DNA of 36,873 nt from Desulfobulbaceae bacterium. GTDB lineage: Bacteria > Desulfobacterota > Desulfobulbia > Desulfobulbales > Desulfobulbaceae. Location of the stretch: NCBI GenBank assembly GCA_011391865.1, contig JAABPV010000005.1, forward strand, positions 26,324-63,196, written 5' to 3'. How positions within the stretch are numbered: the first letter of the stretch is position 1; each line of letters starts with the position of its first letter. Under the pieces are notes generated by a model. That model was not told the DNA's origin. It ran no database searches and saw only the letters and a program-made list of their open reading frames with translations. Positions 8,113 through 17,371 of this stretch are shown here, one piece after another. The position numbers were made by a program, and so were the translations under genes.

Positions 8113-8155
8113 GGAATGGCTGGCAGATGAGTCAATAACATGAGGCCCTTCTATT

Positions 8156-8184
8156 TTAATATCCCCTGAGAGCTGAGATGTCAA
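8156..8184 (-). promoter_or_regulatory. Sigma-70-like promoter of the S11 carboxypeptidase gene
   Basis: A perfect TTGACA (8184-8179), a 17-nt spacer and TATTAA (8161-8156) on the minus strand. The expected transcription start near 8149 leaves about 37 nt before the ATG at 8112, which supports that start. Confidence 0.6.
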
Positions 8185-8228
8185 GCGTTACAGGGTTCTT
8201 TCGGCCTTGTTGAGAATGATTCCCGCAA

Positions 8229-9887
8229 TTATTTTTCTGCTTCCCGGCGCGGAGCAGGGCGAAGAAAAAACGACGCATCAGCAGCTTGCCCATCTGCATT
8301 CGCCCATGCTGCGGCCAGCTCGACCGCCTGCATCAAAATAAGAATTTCTTCCCGCAGCCGTTCCGCCGCGCCTGCCCTTGTCCCGGCAAGAGCGGCGGTC
8401 AGCCAGTCCTTGGCTTTGCGCGCCTCAGCGGCCAGCCGGGACGGACGAGCCGCAAAGGTCAGCAGGCTGGCGGCGGCAAGTTGGTCAGCCAATGCCGGGC
8501 CAAGGCTGTCGCGGGCTGCCGGAGACAGTCCGGCCTGCTCTTCCGCCAGCAGGTACTTCAGTCCAGCCGGACCGTTGGCAATATACAGCATCTCGCTGGT
8601 CAAAGCAACAGCGGGCTGCGCGGCCTCGGCAGGCAGGAGCCGCCAATAGTGAATGGCGTGGTCGGCCGCCGCTGCGGTCTGCTCCTTAGCAAAGCCTTGA
8701 CGGCTGATCCTGCGCCGCAGCTGCTCCATGAGCAGGCTGGCCGTTTCCGGCTGCCGCATCTGGAGAAAAAGCGTCAGCTGAGGCAGAGGAAAAAGCCCGG
8801 CACTGGCGATGCCGCTCATGGCCAGCCCTGCCTGCGGCCCTGCTGCGGCTATGATCTCTTCCAGAGAAAGGCCCAGCTCCTGCCGCAGTGTTTCCGGGCG
8901 AACATTAGCCCATGTAAGCAATGTCTCGGCAACCTGCTTGTCTAAAGCGGCAGTCCATAAATACAGCGGCGCGGTTTCAGTCAGCAAGGCAAGGGCTTTT
9001 TTATGATCGCTAACCGCACCGGGCATCGCTATCAAGCTGTGTTCGGCGTGGATACTCAGCTTCAGCCCGTCCTGCTGTTCAGTGATCAGGCCGCTCAGGC
9101 TGAGCAGCTGCTCCAGTCGATCAGCGATGCTGTGCGCCTCTGGCTGCTTTGAGGCCGCTAAAAGCGGGCGAAGCTGTTCAGGATTGAGGCTGAAATGCAG
9201 CAGGCTGCGGCCCGCTGTTTCTTGCTGCCAGAATTTTTTTGCCGCAAGGAAAAAAGGCTGCTCCCGCAGGCCGATAGTTGCCTTCTGCGCCAGCGCGGCG
9301 GCTATGCGCTCAGGATTGAAAGCGAGAAGTAGCACCCCGTCCTTGCCGCAGCCGTAGAGAAAGCCGTCCTCCAAGCGAAGGCGTGTCAGCGCAAGTCCAT
9401 TCACGGTCTCTTGGCTGAACTCGCTGCTCAAAGTGCTGGCAATGCCGCCGATGATGCCCGCTGTTGGCGAGCTGCCGAAAGCGATGAGAGAATCGCGCAG
9501 GGCTTGTACAGGATCGGTTTTAAGCAGCGCAGGGTCAGGAGGCAGCAGGGCGAAGGTGACATCATCGCCAAAGAGTAGCTGAAAGAACGGATTGGTCAGA
9601 ATGTCCGCCAAGCTGTCGTGGAACGCCTCATAGCGGAGAACCGCCTCCTCATCCATCCCTTGCTCGGCCAAGATCGCCCGCATGACCGGCTTGGAGAAAA
9701 ATCTGCCCGGCGCGGAATCAGGAAAGGTCTTCGCCAAGCCCTTGAGGTCAAAAAGACTGAGCGCGGCCACAGTCTCCGCAGGCAGATGATCCGCATAATA
9801 AAGACGGTCAGTCGGACGCGGCAGGAGCTGCCACGCCGCAGCGGCGGCACAGGCCAGCAGCACGGCGAGCACGGCGATTTTTTTCAT
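8229..9887 (-). CDS. Large secreted or membrane-anchored protein, DUF3352-like
   Basis: 552 residues from the ATG at 9887, which begins a signal or anchor sequence (MKKIAVLAVLLACAAAAAWQ). The upstream 30 residues of the open frame are not signal-like and are left out. The rest is Leu/Ala-rich with alternating helices and strands: repeated forms such as LPAETVAALSLFDLKGLAKT, a FFQLLFGDDVTFALLPPD segment and a LYIANGPAGLKYLLAE segment. This resembles DUF3352-type periplasmic proteins, where an early segment describes a protein's use of an aspartate-rich loop, but the match is from general resemblance. No catalytic motif is visible. It lies upstream of the carboxypeptidase on the same strand. 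Confidence 0.6.
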   Translation of the reverse strand: MKKIAVLAVLLACAAAAAWQLLPRPTDRLYYADHLPAETVAALSLFDLKGLAKTFPDSAPGRFFSKPVMRAILAEQGMDEEAVLRYEAFHDSLADILTNPFFQLLFGDDVTFALLPPDPALLKTDPVQALRDSLIAFGSSPTAGIIGGIASTLSSEFSQETVNGLALTRLRLEDGFLYGCGKDGVLLLAFNPERIAAALAQKATIGLREQPFFLAAKKFWQQETAGRSLLHFSLNPEQLRPLLAASKQPEAHSIADRLEQLLSLSGLITEQQDGLKLSIHAEHSLIAMPGAVSDHKKALALLTETAPLYLWTAALDKQVAETLLTWANVRPETLRQELGLSLEEIIAAAGPQAGLAMSGIASAGLFPLPQLTLFLQMRQPETASLLMEQLRRRISRQGFAKEQTAAAADHAIHYWRLLPAEAAQPAVALTSEMLYIANGPAGLKYLLAEEQAGLSPAARDSLGPALADQLAAASLLTFAARPSRLAAEARKAKDWLTAALAGTRAGAAERLREEILILMQAVELAAAWANADGQAADASFFLRPAPRREAEK

Positions 9888-10073
9888 GGCGTTGTTCGGC
9901 TCTTGAAAAGAAGGGTGGCCGCGCTGGGCCAAGAGGCGGAAGCAGGCAAATTGTAGCCGAACCCGGTGCAAAGTCAATGCGCATCAGGTATGATGGGGCG
10001 GACTGAAAACGGTTTTTCCATGCTTTCATCATCAGGGCGGGCGCAGAGCAGCCGCCCGCAGGAGGTTTTATTC

Positions 10074-10754
10074 ATGAACAGCATCATTGTGCTCGCCACC
10101 AGCAATGAAAACAAAGTCAAGGAGCTGCGGGCCTTGCTCAAGGACGTTCCGGTGGACATCCGCTGTCTAAAGGACTTCGGCCCCGTGCCAGAAGCGGTGG
10201 AAGACGGCGCGACCTTTGAGGAGAACGCCTACAAGAAAGCCCTGCACTACGCCCGCATTCTCGGCCTGCCCGCGCTGGCCGACGACTCCGGGCTGTCTGT
10301 GAACGCGCTGAACGGCGCACCCGGCGTGTACTCGGCCCGCTACAGCGACGAAAAGGCCACAGACTGGGACAACTGCGAGAAGCTCCTGCGGGAAATGGCA
10401 GGCATGACTGACCGCACCGCCCGTTTCGAGTGCGTCCTCTCGCTGGCGGTGCCGCACGGCCCGGCCTTGACATGGGAGGGCCGCTGCGAAGGCCGGATCA
10501 CCGAGCAGCGGCAGGGCGAGGCAGGTTTCGGCTACGATCCAGTCTTCTTTTATGAGGATTTCGGCAAGACCTTTGCTGAGGTGAGCATGGAGGAGAAAAG
10601 CCAAGTCAGCCACCGAGGCAAGGCGATGCGCGAGTTCGCGGCGGAGATCGACAAGGTGCTGCAATGGCTCAAGCTGCGGATGAACGAGGTCAAACCGCCC
10701 AAGCCCGATCATGCCGAGTTTGAGCATAACGACTGGTCTGAAGCGCGGTGCTGA
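10074..10754 (+). CDS. rdgB: dITP/XTP pyrophosphatase (RdgB/HAM1)
   Basis: Hydrolyses non-canonical purine triphosphates (ITP, dITP, XTP) to monophosphates, keeping them out of DNA and RNA. Starts MNSIIVLATSNENKVKELRA with AGGAGG at 10060-10065 ahead, so the upstream frame is not used. Motifs: TSNENKVKEL (substrate loop), ALADDSGLSVNALNGAPGVY with the catalytic acidic pair, GFGYDPVFF, and SHRGKAMREF. 226 residues against about 195-200 usually; the extra 25-30 residues are a charged C-terminal tail (NEVKPPKPDHAEFEHNDW) of unknown role. Confidence 0.95.
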   Translation: MNSIIVLATSNENKVKELRALLKDVPVDIRCLKDFGPVPEAVEDGATFEENAYKKALHYARILGLPALADDSGLSVNALNGAPGVYSARYSDEKATDWDNCEKLLREMAGMTDRTARFECVLSLAVPHGPALTWEGRCEGRITEQRQGEAGFGYDPVFFYEDFGKTFAEVSMEEKSQVSHRGKAMREFAAEIDKVLQWLKLRMNEVKPPKPDHAEFEHNDWSEARC

Positions 10755-10768
10755 GGCGCAGCATTTCC

Positions 10769-10797
10769 TTGACAAACGCGGCGACGGCCTTTAGGAT
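10769..10797 (+). promoter_or_regulatory. Sigma-70-like promoter of the cysteine-rich protein gene
   Basis: TTGACA (10769-10774), 17-nt spacer, TAGGAT (10792-10797). It lies just after the rdgB stop, with a predicted start near 10804 and a leader of about 55 nt, so the next gene is expressed independently of rdgB. Confidence 0.55.
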
Positions 10798-10858
10798 GAC
10801 GGATCAGCTATATGCCGAGCAGTTAACTGGCAATATCCTGTCGAGAGGAGGAACGATT

Positions 10859-11632
10859 ATGCAGAAACAGTTGAAACTCAGTCTGCTGGGAGCTGCGCTG
10901 CTGCTGTTGACGGCAGGAAGCGCAGCTGCTGAAGATCGCTGCGGCGTGTTTCCAGAGCAGCAGCGCGGGAGTTCCGCACGTGAATACCGAAGCTGTGAAG
11001 AATGCCAGCTGCATCATGACCGCTGCGAGGAGCGCTGCTCGGATGCAGGCTATGTTTGCACGGCCTCTGGGTATGACCGGCGCAACCGCCTACAGCGGGT
11101 GGAGGGCGAGGTCGCGGAACGGGAGCGGCAGGCCAAGAAGAATGCGGAAGAGCGGTGCCAAGATGAGAGGCTGACAGACTGCCAAGTGGAACGCTGCTCT
11201 GAAGAGGCGGGGCAGGAGCGCGTGCAGCCCTGCCAGGAGACAGCGGAGGAAAGGCCGCATCACCGGCCTGCTCGTGAACCTCGACGCGACGATCCTCCGG
11301 TGACTGTCATCCTCCCGGATGTTCCGCCGACACAGCCTCACGTTCCACAGCAGCCCCATGTGGTCTCGTGGCAGCACGTCAAGGAGCAGTGCCAAGGCCA
11401 GCCCTACCACAAAATTGCCCAGCAGTGCGGCAACCGAGTGGGCTTCTGGCATGGCATCCGCTGCCAAGTGACGTGGAGCGACGGCAGAACCGAGAACCTC
11501 GGCGGCAAGGTTGACCTGACCGACCCTTATGGCCGGAGATACTGCACCCGCGACACCCGGCCCGCCAACTTCAACTGCGTCAGCCAGTGCGACAACAGCC
11601 CCGGCCCGCTGATCAATCTACCAAAGCCGTAA
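10859..11632 (+). CDS. Secreted cysteine-rich protein of unknown function
   Basis: 257 residues from ATG 10859, which has a strong GAGGAGGAA ribosome site. A signal peptide (MQKQLKLSLLGAALLLLTAG) is followed by a mature protein with 16 cysteines. Three regions are visible: a Cys-rich N-terminus (SCEECQLHHDRCEERC), a highly charged Glu/Arg/Gln stretch likely to be helical or coiled coil, and, after a proline-rich hinge (VILPDVPPTQPHVPQQP), a C-terminal domain with six cysteines (HGIRCQVTWSDGRTENLGG). The even cysteine number suits disulfides in the periplasm or outside, or metal binding. I do not recognise the family. A hairpin terminator follows. Confidence 0.7.
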   Translation: MQKQLKLSLLGAALLLLTAGSAAAEDRCGVFPEQQRGSSAREYRSCEECQLHHDRCEERCSDAGYVCTASGYDRRNRLQRVEGEVAERERQAKKNAEERCQDERLTDCQVERCSEEAGQERVQPCQETAEERPHHRPAREPRRDDPPVTVILPDVPPTQPHVPQQPHVVSWQHVKEQCQGQPYHKIAQQCGNRVGFWHGIRCQVTWSDGRTENLGGKVDLTDPYGRRYCTRDTRPANFNCVSQCDNSPGPLINLPKP

Positions 11633-11656
11633 GCTGCGGCACTCACCAGCAACCAT

Positions 11657-11687
11657 GCGGCAGAGGCGCATCCGCCCTGCCGCTTTT
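11657..11687 (+). terminator. Rho-independent terminator after the cysteine-rich gene
   Basis: GCGGCAG pairs with CTGCCGC (7 bp) and, past a bulged A, GGCG pairs with CGCC around a CATC loop; TTTT follows. It separates the gene from murA, which starts 20 nt later. Confidence 0.65.
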
Positions 11688-11707
11688 CTATTGCCTTCAC
11701 ATTGATA

Positions 11708-12994
11708 ATGGACAAACTGCGCATACACGGAGGCCGTCCGCTCAACGGCAGCATCGCGGTCAGCGGGGCTAAGAACGCGGCCCTGCCCCTTTTGGCGGCC
11801 ACCCTGCTGGCTCCCGGCATTCACACCCTGCGCAACGTGCCCGACCTGCGCGACACCCGCACCATGCTCAAACTGCTCCAGATCATGGGTGCGCACTGGG
11901 AGCGGGACGGCGGCACCGTGCGGGTGGACAGCTCCCAACTCACCGGCGCGGAGGCCCCGTATGACTTGGTCAAGACCATGCGGGCCTCGGTGCTGGTGCT
12001 GGGGCCGCTGCTGGCACGGGCCGGACAGGCGCGGGTCTCGCTGCCGGGCGGCTGCGCCATTGGTGCGCGGCCTATTGACTATCACCTCAAGGGCTTCGAG
12101 GCTTTAGGCGTGGTGACAGAGATGGCGGGCGGCTACGTTGAAGCCCGCGTGCAGGGCGAGCTGCGCGGCGGCACCATCTGCTTTGACATCCCCTCCGTGA
12201 CCGCGACTGAGAACGTGCTGATGGCGGCGGCGCGGGCCAAGGGCAAGACCGTGATTCAGAACGCGGCCAAGGAGCCTGAGGTCGGCAACCTGATTGACAT
12301 GCTGGAGGCGATGGGGGTGCGGATCGAGGGCAAGGACAGCGACTGCCTGACCGTAACTGGCGCGGCGGAGCTGCGTCCGGCAGAGATCAGCATCATCCCC
12401 GACCGGATCGAGGCGGGCACCTATCTGATCGCCGCCGGAGCCGCTGGCGGCAGCTTGGAGGTGACAGACTGCGACCCCTCGCATCTCACTGCCCTGATTG
12501 AGAAGCTGCGCGCCGCCGGAATGCAGATTGAGACCAAGGCCGACCGCTGCACAGCCTTCTGTCCCGTGAACAGCGAGGGCCAGCCCTGTCCGCTGCGGGC
12601 GGTGAACATCACCACCATGCCCTATCCCGGCTTCCCGACTGACCTGCAAGCCCAGTTCATGGCCCTGATGAGCCGCAGCAGCGGCGTGTCGATCATCCAT
12701 GAGACCATCTTTGAGAACCGTTTCATGCACGTGGCCGAGCTGCGGCGCTTGGGCGCGGAGATCGCCATTGACGGCGGCAGCGCGGTGGTCACGGGCATTC
12801 CGCATGAACGGCTGCTCGGCGCGCCGGTGATGGCCACTGACCTGCGGGCTTCGGCCTCCTTGGTCGTGGCCGGACTGGCCGCTTCTGGCACCACCGAGAT
12901 TTCCCGCATCTACCACTTGGAGCGCGGCTACGAGCGGATGGCCGAGAAGCTGCGCAAGGTCGGCGCGGCGATTGAGCAGGTGCCGGAGGATTGA
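11708..12994 (+). CDS. murA: UDP-N-acetylglucosamine 1-carboxyvinyltransferase
   Basis: Adds enolpyruvate from PEP to UDP-GlcNAc, the first committed step of peptidoglycan synthesis; the fosfomycin target. 428 residues from ATG 11708 ([20 protein letters not shown]), about normal length. [16 protein letters not shown] is the conserved N-terminal motif. The catalytic loop [20 protein letters not shown] keeps the cysteine (residue 116), so a fosfomycin-sensitive type is expected. [18 protein letters not shown] and the closing [15 protein letters not shown] are also typical. A TTG 6 nt upstream is in frame but the ATG fits the family. No clear ribosome site is seen. Confidence 0.96.
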   Translation: MDKLRIHGGRPLNGSIAVSGAKNAALPLLAATLLAPGIHTLRNVPDLRDTRTMLKLLQIMGAHWERDGGTVRVDSSQLTGAEAPYDLVKTMRASVLVLGPLLARAGQARVSLPGGCAIGARPIDYHLKGFEALGVVTEMAGGYVEARVQGELRGGTICFDIPSVTATENVLMAAARAKGKTVIQNAAKEPEVGNLIDMLEAMGVRIEGKDSDCLTVTGAAELRPAEISIIPDRIEAGTYLIAAGAAGGSLEVTDCDPSHLTALIEKLRAAGMQIETKADRCTAFCPVNSEGQPCPLRAVNITTMPYPGFPTDLQAQFMALMSRSSGVSIIHETIFENRFMHVAELRRLGAEIAIDGGSAVVTGIPHERLLGAPVMATDLRASASLVVAGLAASGTTEISRIYHLERGYERMAEKLRKVGAAIEQVPED

Positions 12995-13000
12995 GGCCGA

Positions 13001-13213
13001 GTCAGCAGGCTGACTCGCTTGGTATCAGCCTGCTGATACGTTCGGTATGAGCCTGCTGATACGCCAAGCATGAGCAGGGGCATACGGCTTGGTATGAGCA
13101 GGGGCATACGGCTCGGTATGAGCAGGGGCATACGGCTCGGTATGAGCAGGGGCAGACGGCTCGGTATGAGCAGGGGCATACGCTCGGTGTGAGGAAGCTC
13201 ACACCGAGCGTAT
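13001..13213. repeat. Palindromic repeat array C (23-24-nt period) ending in a long hairpin
   Basis: Nine palindromic units with centres 23 or 24 nt apart. The early units are near-perfect palindromes (GTATCAGCCTGCTGATAC); four middle ones are nearly identical GTATGAGCAGGGGCATAC copies with a weaker dyad. The last unit is embedded in a perfect 16-bp inverted repeat (ATACGCTCGGTGTGAG, 13178-13193, with its complement at 13198-13213) around a GAAG loop. It fills the gap between convergent murA and the kinase gene, so the final hairpin may terminate one or both. Confidence 0.85.
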
Positions 13214-13240
13214 CAGTTTCTGCTGGGTGACAGGCAGGGC

Positions 13241-14974
13241 TTAATACTCGTCGGGCAGAGAGGGCAGAGGCAGGCAGACCTCGGCCACGCAGCCGGTGCC
13301 TGTCTCTGGCTCCAGCAGATGGACGCTGCCGCCGTGCTGCTCGGCTAACTGGCGGACAATGGACAGGCCCAGTCCGGCGCAGTTGGCCTTGGTCGAGAAG
13401 AAGGGGGTGAAGACCACCTCGCGCAGGTCTTCGGCGATGCCGGGGCCATGATCCAGCACCGCGAGGCAGACGGCGTTGCGCCCGCTTGCCTCGTTCTCCC
13501 GCGCCCGCACCAGCACCGGCCACTGGCCGGTCTGAGACGCGGCGGCGCAGCTGTTTTCGAGCAGATGGGTGAGCAGGGTTTGCACAAGCTGGCGGTCGGC
13601 CCAGCAGTCTAAGTGGTCGGGGATGTCCAGCTCCATCGCGGCGGAGAGCGGGCAGGACTCCTTGCCCTTGACCTGGCGGATGGTCTCCTCGCACAGCCGC
13701 CGCAGGTCGAACCATTCCAGAGTCAGGGCCTGAGGCCGGGCGAACTGGAGGAAGTCGGTGATCGTCTTCTCCATCCGCACGGATTCGCGCAGGATGATCT
13801 CGGTCAGATGCCGGTTGGCCCGGCTAAGGGGATCAGGGCTGCTGTCCGCCGCATGAACGTTCTTCAGGAGCTGGGCCGAGCCAGAGATGGCGGCGATGGG
13901 ATTGCGGAAGTCGTGGGCAATGGCCGCGCTCAGTTCGCCGATGGCGGCCATCTTCTCGGTGTTGCGCATCTGCCGCTCCATCTGCTCTAACTGGCTGACA
14001 TCCTGCACGGTCAGCACCTTGCACTGCGCCCCGCCGGGATCGTTCAGGGCGGGATCAGGCGGCAGATTGAGCGTGGCAAAGGTATGCCGCACCCGCGTCA
14101 TGACCCCATCCTTGCGCTGCAAATCCGCCACCTGCCTGCTCTGGTCGGTCTCCGTCAGCATTCCAGCCGGGAAGAAGCTGCCAAAGGGCAGGCCGAGCAG
14201 CTCGGCGGCAGTGAAGCCGCTGATCCGCTCCAAGGCCGGGTTGCAGGAGGTGATGCGGTTGCGTCCGTCCACGGTGACGATACCGGTGCCGATGTCGTCA
14301 AAGACCTGCTTGTAGAGCAGGTGCAGGCGGTCGAACTGCACAGAGGTCTGCGTGAGCGCCGCCTCGGTCGTGCGCAGCCGCCCGGCCAGCAGGTTGCTGA
14401 GGAAGCCGAGGGTGAAGAAGGTCAGCCCATAGACCGCATAGACGTTGGTCAGGGTGAGGTACTCGGTCGGCGGCACATAGCGGGTCTGGGCGTAGAAATG
14501 CGGGATGTAGCCCAGATACTCGCAGGCGAGGATGCTGCCGTAGAGGATGGAGGTCGCCGCAGCCGCGATCAGGCCGCCGGTGCGGCTGAGGCTCATGCCG
14601 CCTGCAATCACCGGGAAGAGAAAGACCGGGGTGAAGATGGACTGGCTGCATCCGGTGCCTGCCACCAGCAGGGCGGCGAAGATGGCATCGGAGAGGAGCT
14701 GGAGCAGGCCGAAGCGGGGCAGGTGCCGCACCATGTTCTGGAGCAGGCCCGCCGAGCCGATGGAATAAATAAAGACCACGGAGAGGAAGGCCATGGTCAC
14801 GGCAGGCGGCGGCAGGATGATGTCCCGGCCCTTGGTTTGCAGCACCACTGTGACCGCGATGAGCAGGGTGAAGAGCATCACCCGGATCATCAGCAGCCAG
14901 AGGATGTGCAGGCGCAGCTGCTCGCCGCTGCTCTGCCGGGGCGACAGCTCGCTGATCAGTCGGCTTTTCACCAT
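13241..14974 (-). CDS. Membrane sensor histidine kinase, PilS/NtrB-like
   Basis: 577 residues. Five to six membrane helices at about 22-195, a PAS domain at about 220-330 (FDDIGTGIVTVDGRNRITSC, SGFTAAELLG), a HisKA dimerisation helix with the phospho-acceptor His354 in AAIAHDFRNPIAAI, and an ATPase domain with LLENSCAAA, LDHGPGIAEDL and AGLGLSIVRQLAEQHGGSV. The AHDFRNP form and multi-helix N-terminus fit PilS-type kinases, which partner NtrC-type regulators of pili. It lies 25 nt after the regulator gene in the same operon. The signal sensed is unknown; other NtrB-like kinases with the same architecture exist. Confidence 0.88.
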   Translation of the reverse strand: MVKSRLISELSPRQSSGEQLRLHILWLLMIRVMLFTLLIAVTVVLQTKGRDIILPPPAVTMAFLSVVFIYSIGSAGLLQNMVRHLPRFGLLQLLSDAIFAALLVAGTGCSQSIFTPVFLFPVIAGGMSLSRTGGLIAAAATSILYGSILACEYLGYIPHFYAQTRYVPPTEYLTLTNVYAVYGLTFFTLGFLSNLLAGRLRTTEAALTQTSVQFDRLHLLYKQVFDDIGTGIVTVDGRNRITSCNPALERISGFTAAELLGLPFGSFFPAGMLTETDQSRQVADLQRKDGVMTRVRHTFATLNLPPDPALNDPGGAQCKVLTVQDVSQLEQMERQMRNTEKMAAIGELSAAIAHDFRNPIAAISGSAQLLKNVHAADSSPDPLSRANRHLTEIILRESVRMEKTITDFLQFARPQALTLEWFDLRRLCEETIRQVKGKESCPLSAAMELDIPDHLDCWADRQLVQTLLTHLLENSCAAASQTGQWPVLVRARENEASGRNAVCLAVLDHGPGIAEDLREVVFTPFFSTKANCAGLGLSIVRQLAEQHGGSVHLLEPETGTGCVAEVCLPLPSLPDEY

Positions 14975-14999
14975 TGCAGCCTGCGGTCTAAGGTTTCCA

Positions 15000-16382
<1,383 letters not shown>

Positions 16383-16436
16383 GGTCTGCGCGGCGGGGGT
16401 TGCGTTTGACAGGTGCTTTTGCTGCCGTCTGTTCGC

Positions 16437-16466
16437 AGTGTAGCAGTGAACAGGCCCGGAAGTCAA
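16437..16466 (-). promoter_or_regulatory. Sigma-70-like promoter of the pilR-like gene
   Basis: TTGACT (16466-16461), 18-nt spacer, TACACT (16442-16437) on the minus strand. Predicted start near 16430, about 48 nt before ATG 16382. It is divergent from, and close to, the tatC promoter. Confidence 0.45.
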
Positions 16467-16487
16467 TCCCCGCCTGCCGCTGGAGAT

Positions 16488-16516
16488 TTGACAGCGCGGG
16501 CGGAACAGGGTATGCT
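16488..16516 (+). promoter_or_regulatory. Sigma-70-like promoter of tatC
   Basis: A perfect TTGACA (16488-16493), 17-nt spacer and TATGCT (16511-16516). A start near 16523 leaves about 34 nt before ATG 16557 and rules out the upstream ATG at 16512 as the start. Confidence 0.6.
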
Positions 16517-16556
16517 GCGCCAGAACCTCTGCCCACAGGAGCACCGCGCATCCGCC

Positions 16557-17327
16557 ATGACCGATCAGGAATCCTTGAACCAGCAGCCGCTGACCGAGCA
16601 TCTTGCCGAGCTGCGCTCCTGCCTGATCATTTCCCTGACTGCCGCCTTTGTCGGCTTTGCCCTTGCCTATTCAGTGATCGAGCCGGTGGCGGACTGGTTC
16701 TTCGCCCCGCTGGTGCAAGTCATGCCGGCGCAGAAGAGCCTGATTTTCATCTCCTATCAAGAGGGCTTCTTCTTCTATCTCAAGCTGGCCTTGGTGGCAG
16801 GCGTGCTGCTGGCCAGCCCGGTGATCTTCTATCAATTCTGGCGGTTTGTCGCCCCTGGGCTGTATCAGCACGAGAAGAAGGCACTGTTGCCCTTTACCGT
16901 GGTGTCGTCCATCTGCTTCCTTGGCGGTGCGGCCTTTGGCTATCTGGTCATTTTCCCGCCGACCTTCCGTTTTCTCCTCGGCTATTCCAGCAGCTTTCTG
17001 GAGCCGATGCCTGCGGTGAGCGAGTATTTCTCCTTGGCCCTGTTCCTGCTCATCGCTTTTGGCATGATCTTCGAGCTGCCGGTCTTCATGGTCTTTCTCG
17101 CCAAGCTGGGCAAGGTGGACGCGCCCTTTCTGGTGAAGAACCGCAAATACGCCGTGCTGATCGCCTTTATCGTCGCAGCAGTCATCACGCCAACCCCGGA
17201 TCCGGTTAACCAATTTCTCATGGCCGGGCCGTTGGTCGTGCTATATGAGATAAGCATCATCGCGGTGCGTTTTTTTTGTCAAGAAGCCGCTGGTAGCACT
17301 TGCGCCAGAAGAGACAACGCGGCATAA
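16557..17327 (+). CDS. tatC: Sec-independent translocase subunit TatC
   Basis: Core inner-membrane receptor of the twin-arginine pathway, which exports folded proteins. 256 residues with six membrane segments. Family motifs: QPLTEHLAELRSCLII at the N-terminus, FWRFVAPGLYQHEKK, FGYLVIFPPTFRFLLGY, FGMIFELPVFMVFLAKLG and AAVITPTPDPVNQFLMAGPL. The C-terminus follows a run of eight T (17270-17277). As read, it ends FFCQEAAGSTC and so on; one T fewer would give FFVKKPLVALAPEE with a stop at 17332-17334, a more usual basic tail. Length is otherwise normal. No tatA or tatB is nearby. Confidence 0.93.
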   Translation: MTDQESLNQQPLTEHLAELRSCLIISLTAAFVGFALAYSVIEPVADWFFAPLVQVMPAQKSLIFISYQEGFFFYLKLALVAGVLLASPVIFYQFWRFVAPGLYQHEKKALLPFTVVSSICFLGGAAFGYLVIFPPTFRFLLGYSSSFLEPMPAVSEYFSLALFLLIAFGMIFELPVFMVFLAKLGKVDAPFLVKNRKYAVLIAFIVAAVITPTPDPVNQFLMAGPLVVLYEISIIAVRFFCQEAAGSTCARRDNAA

Positions 17328-17371
17328 CCTGTAGTGCATCTGCCAGATTAACCAGAACGAAAGGAGGAATC

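Noticed and set aside
12928-13179. Minus-strand frame repeating an eight-residue MPLLIPSR unit
   Set aside because: It is simply the translation of the 24-nt repeats of array C and overlaps murA.
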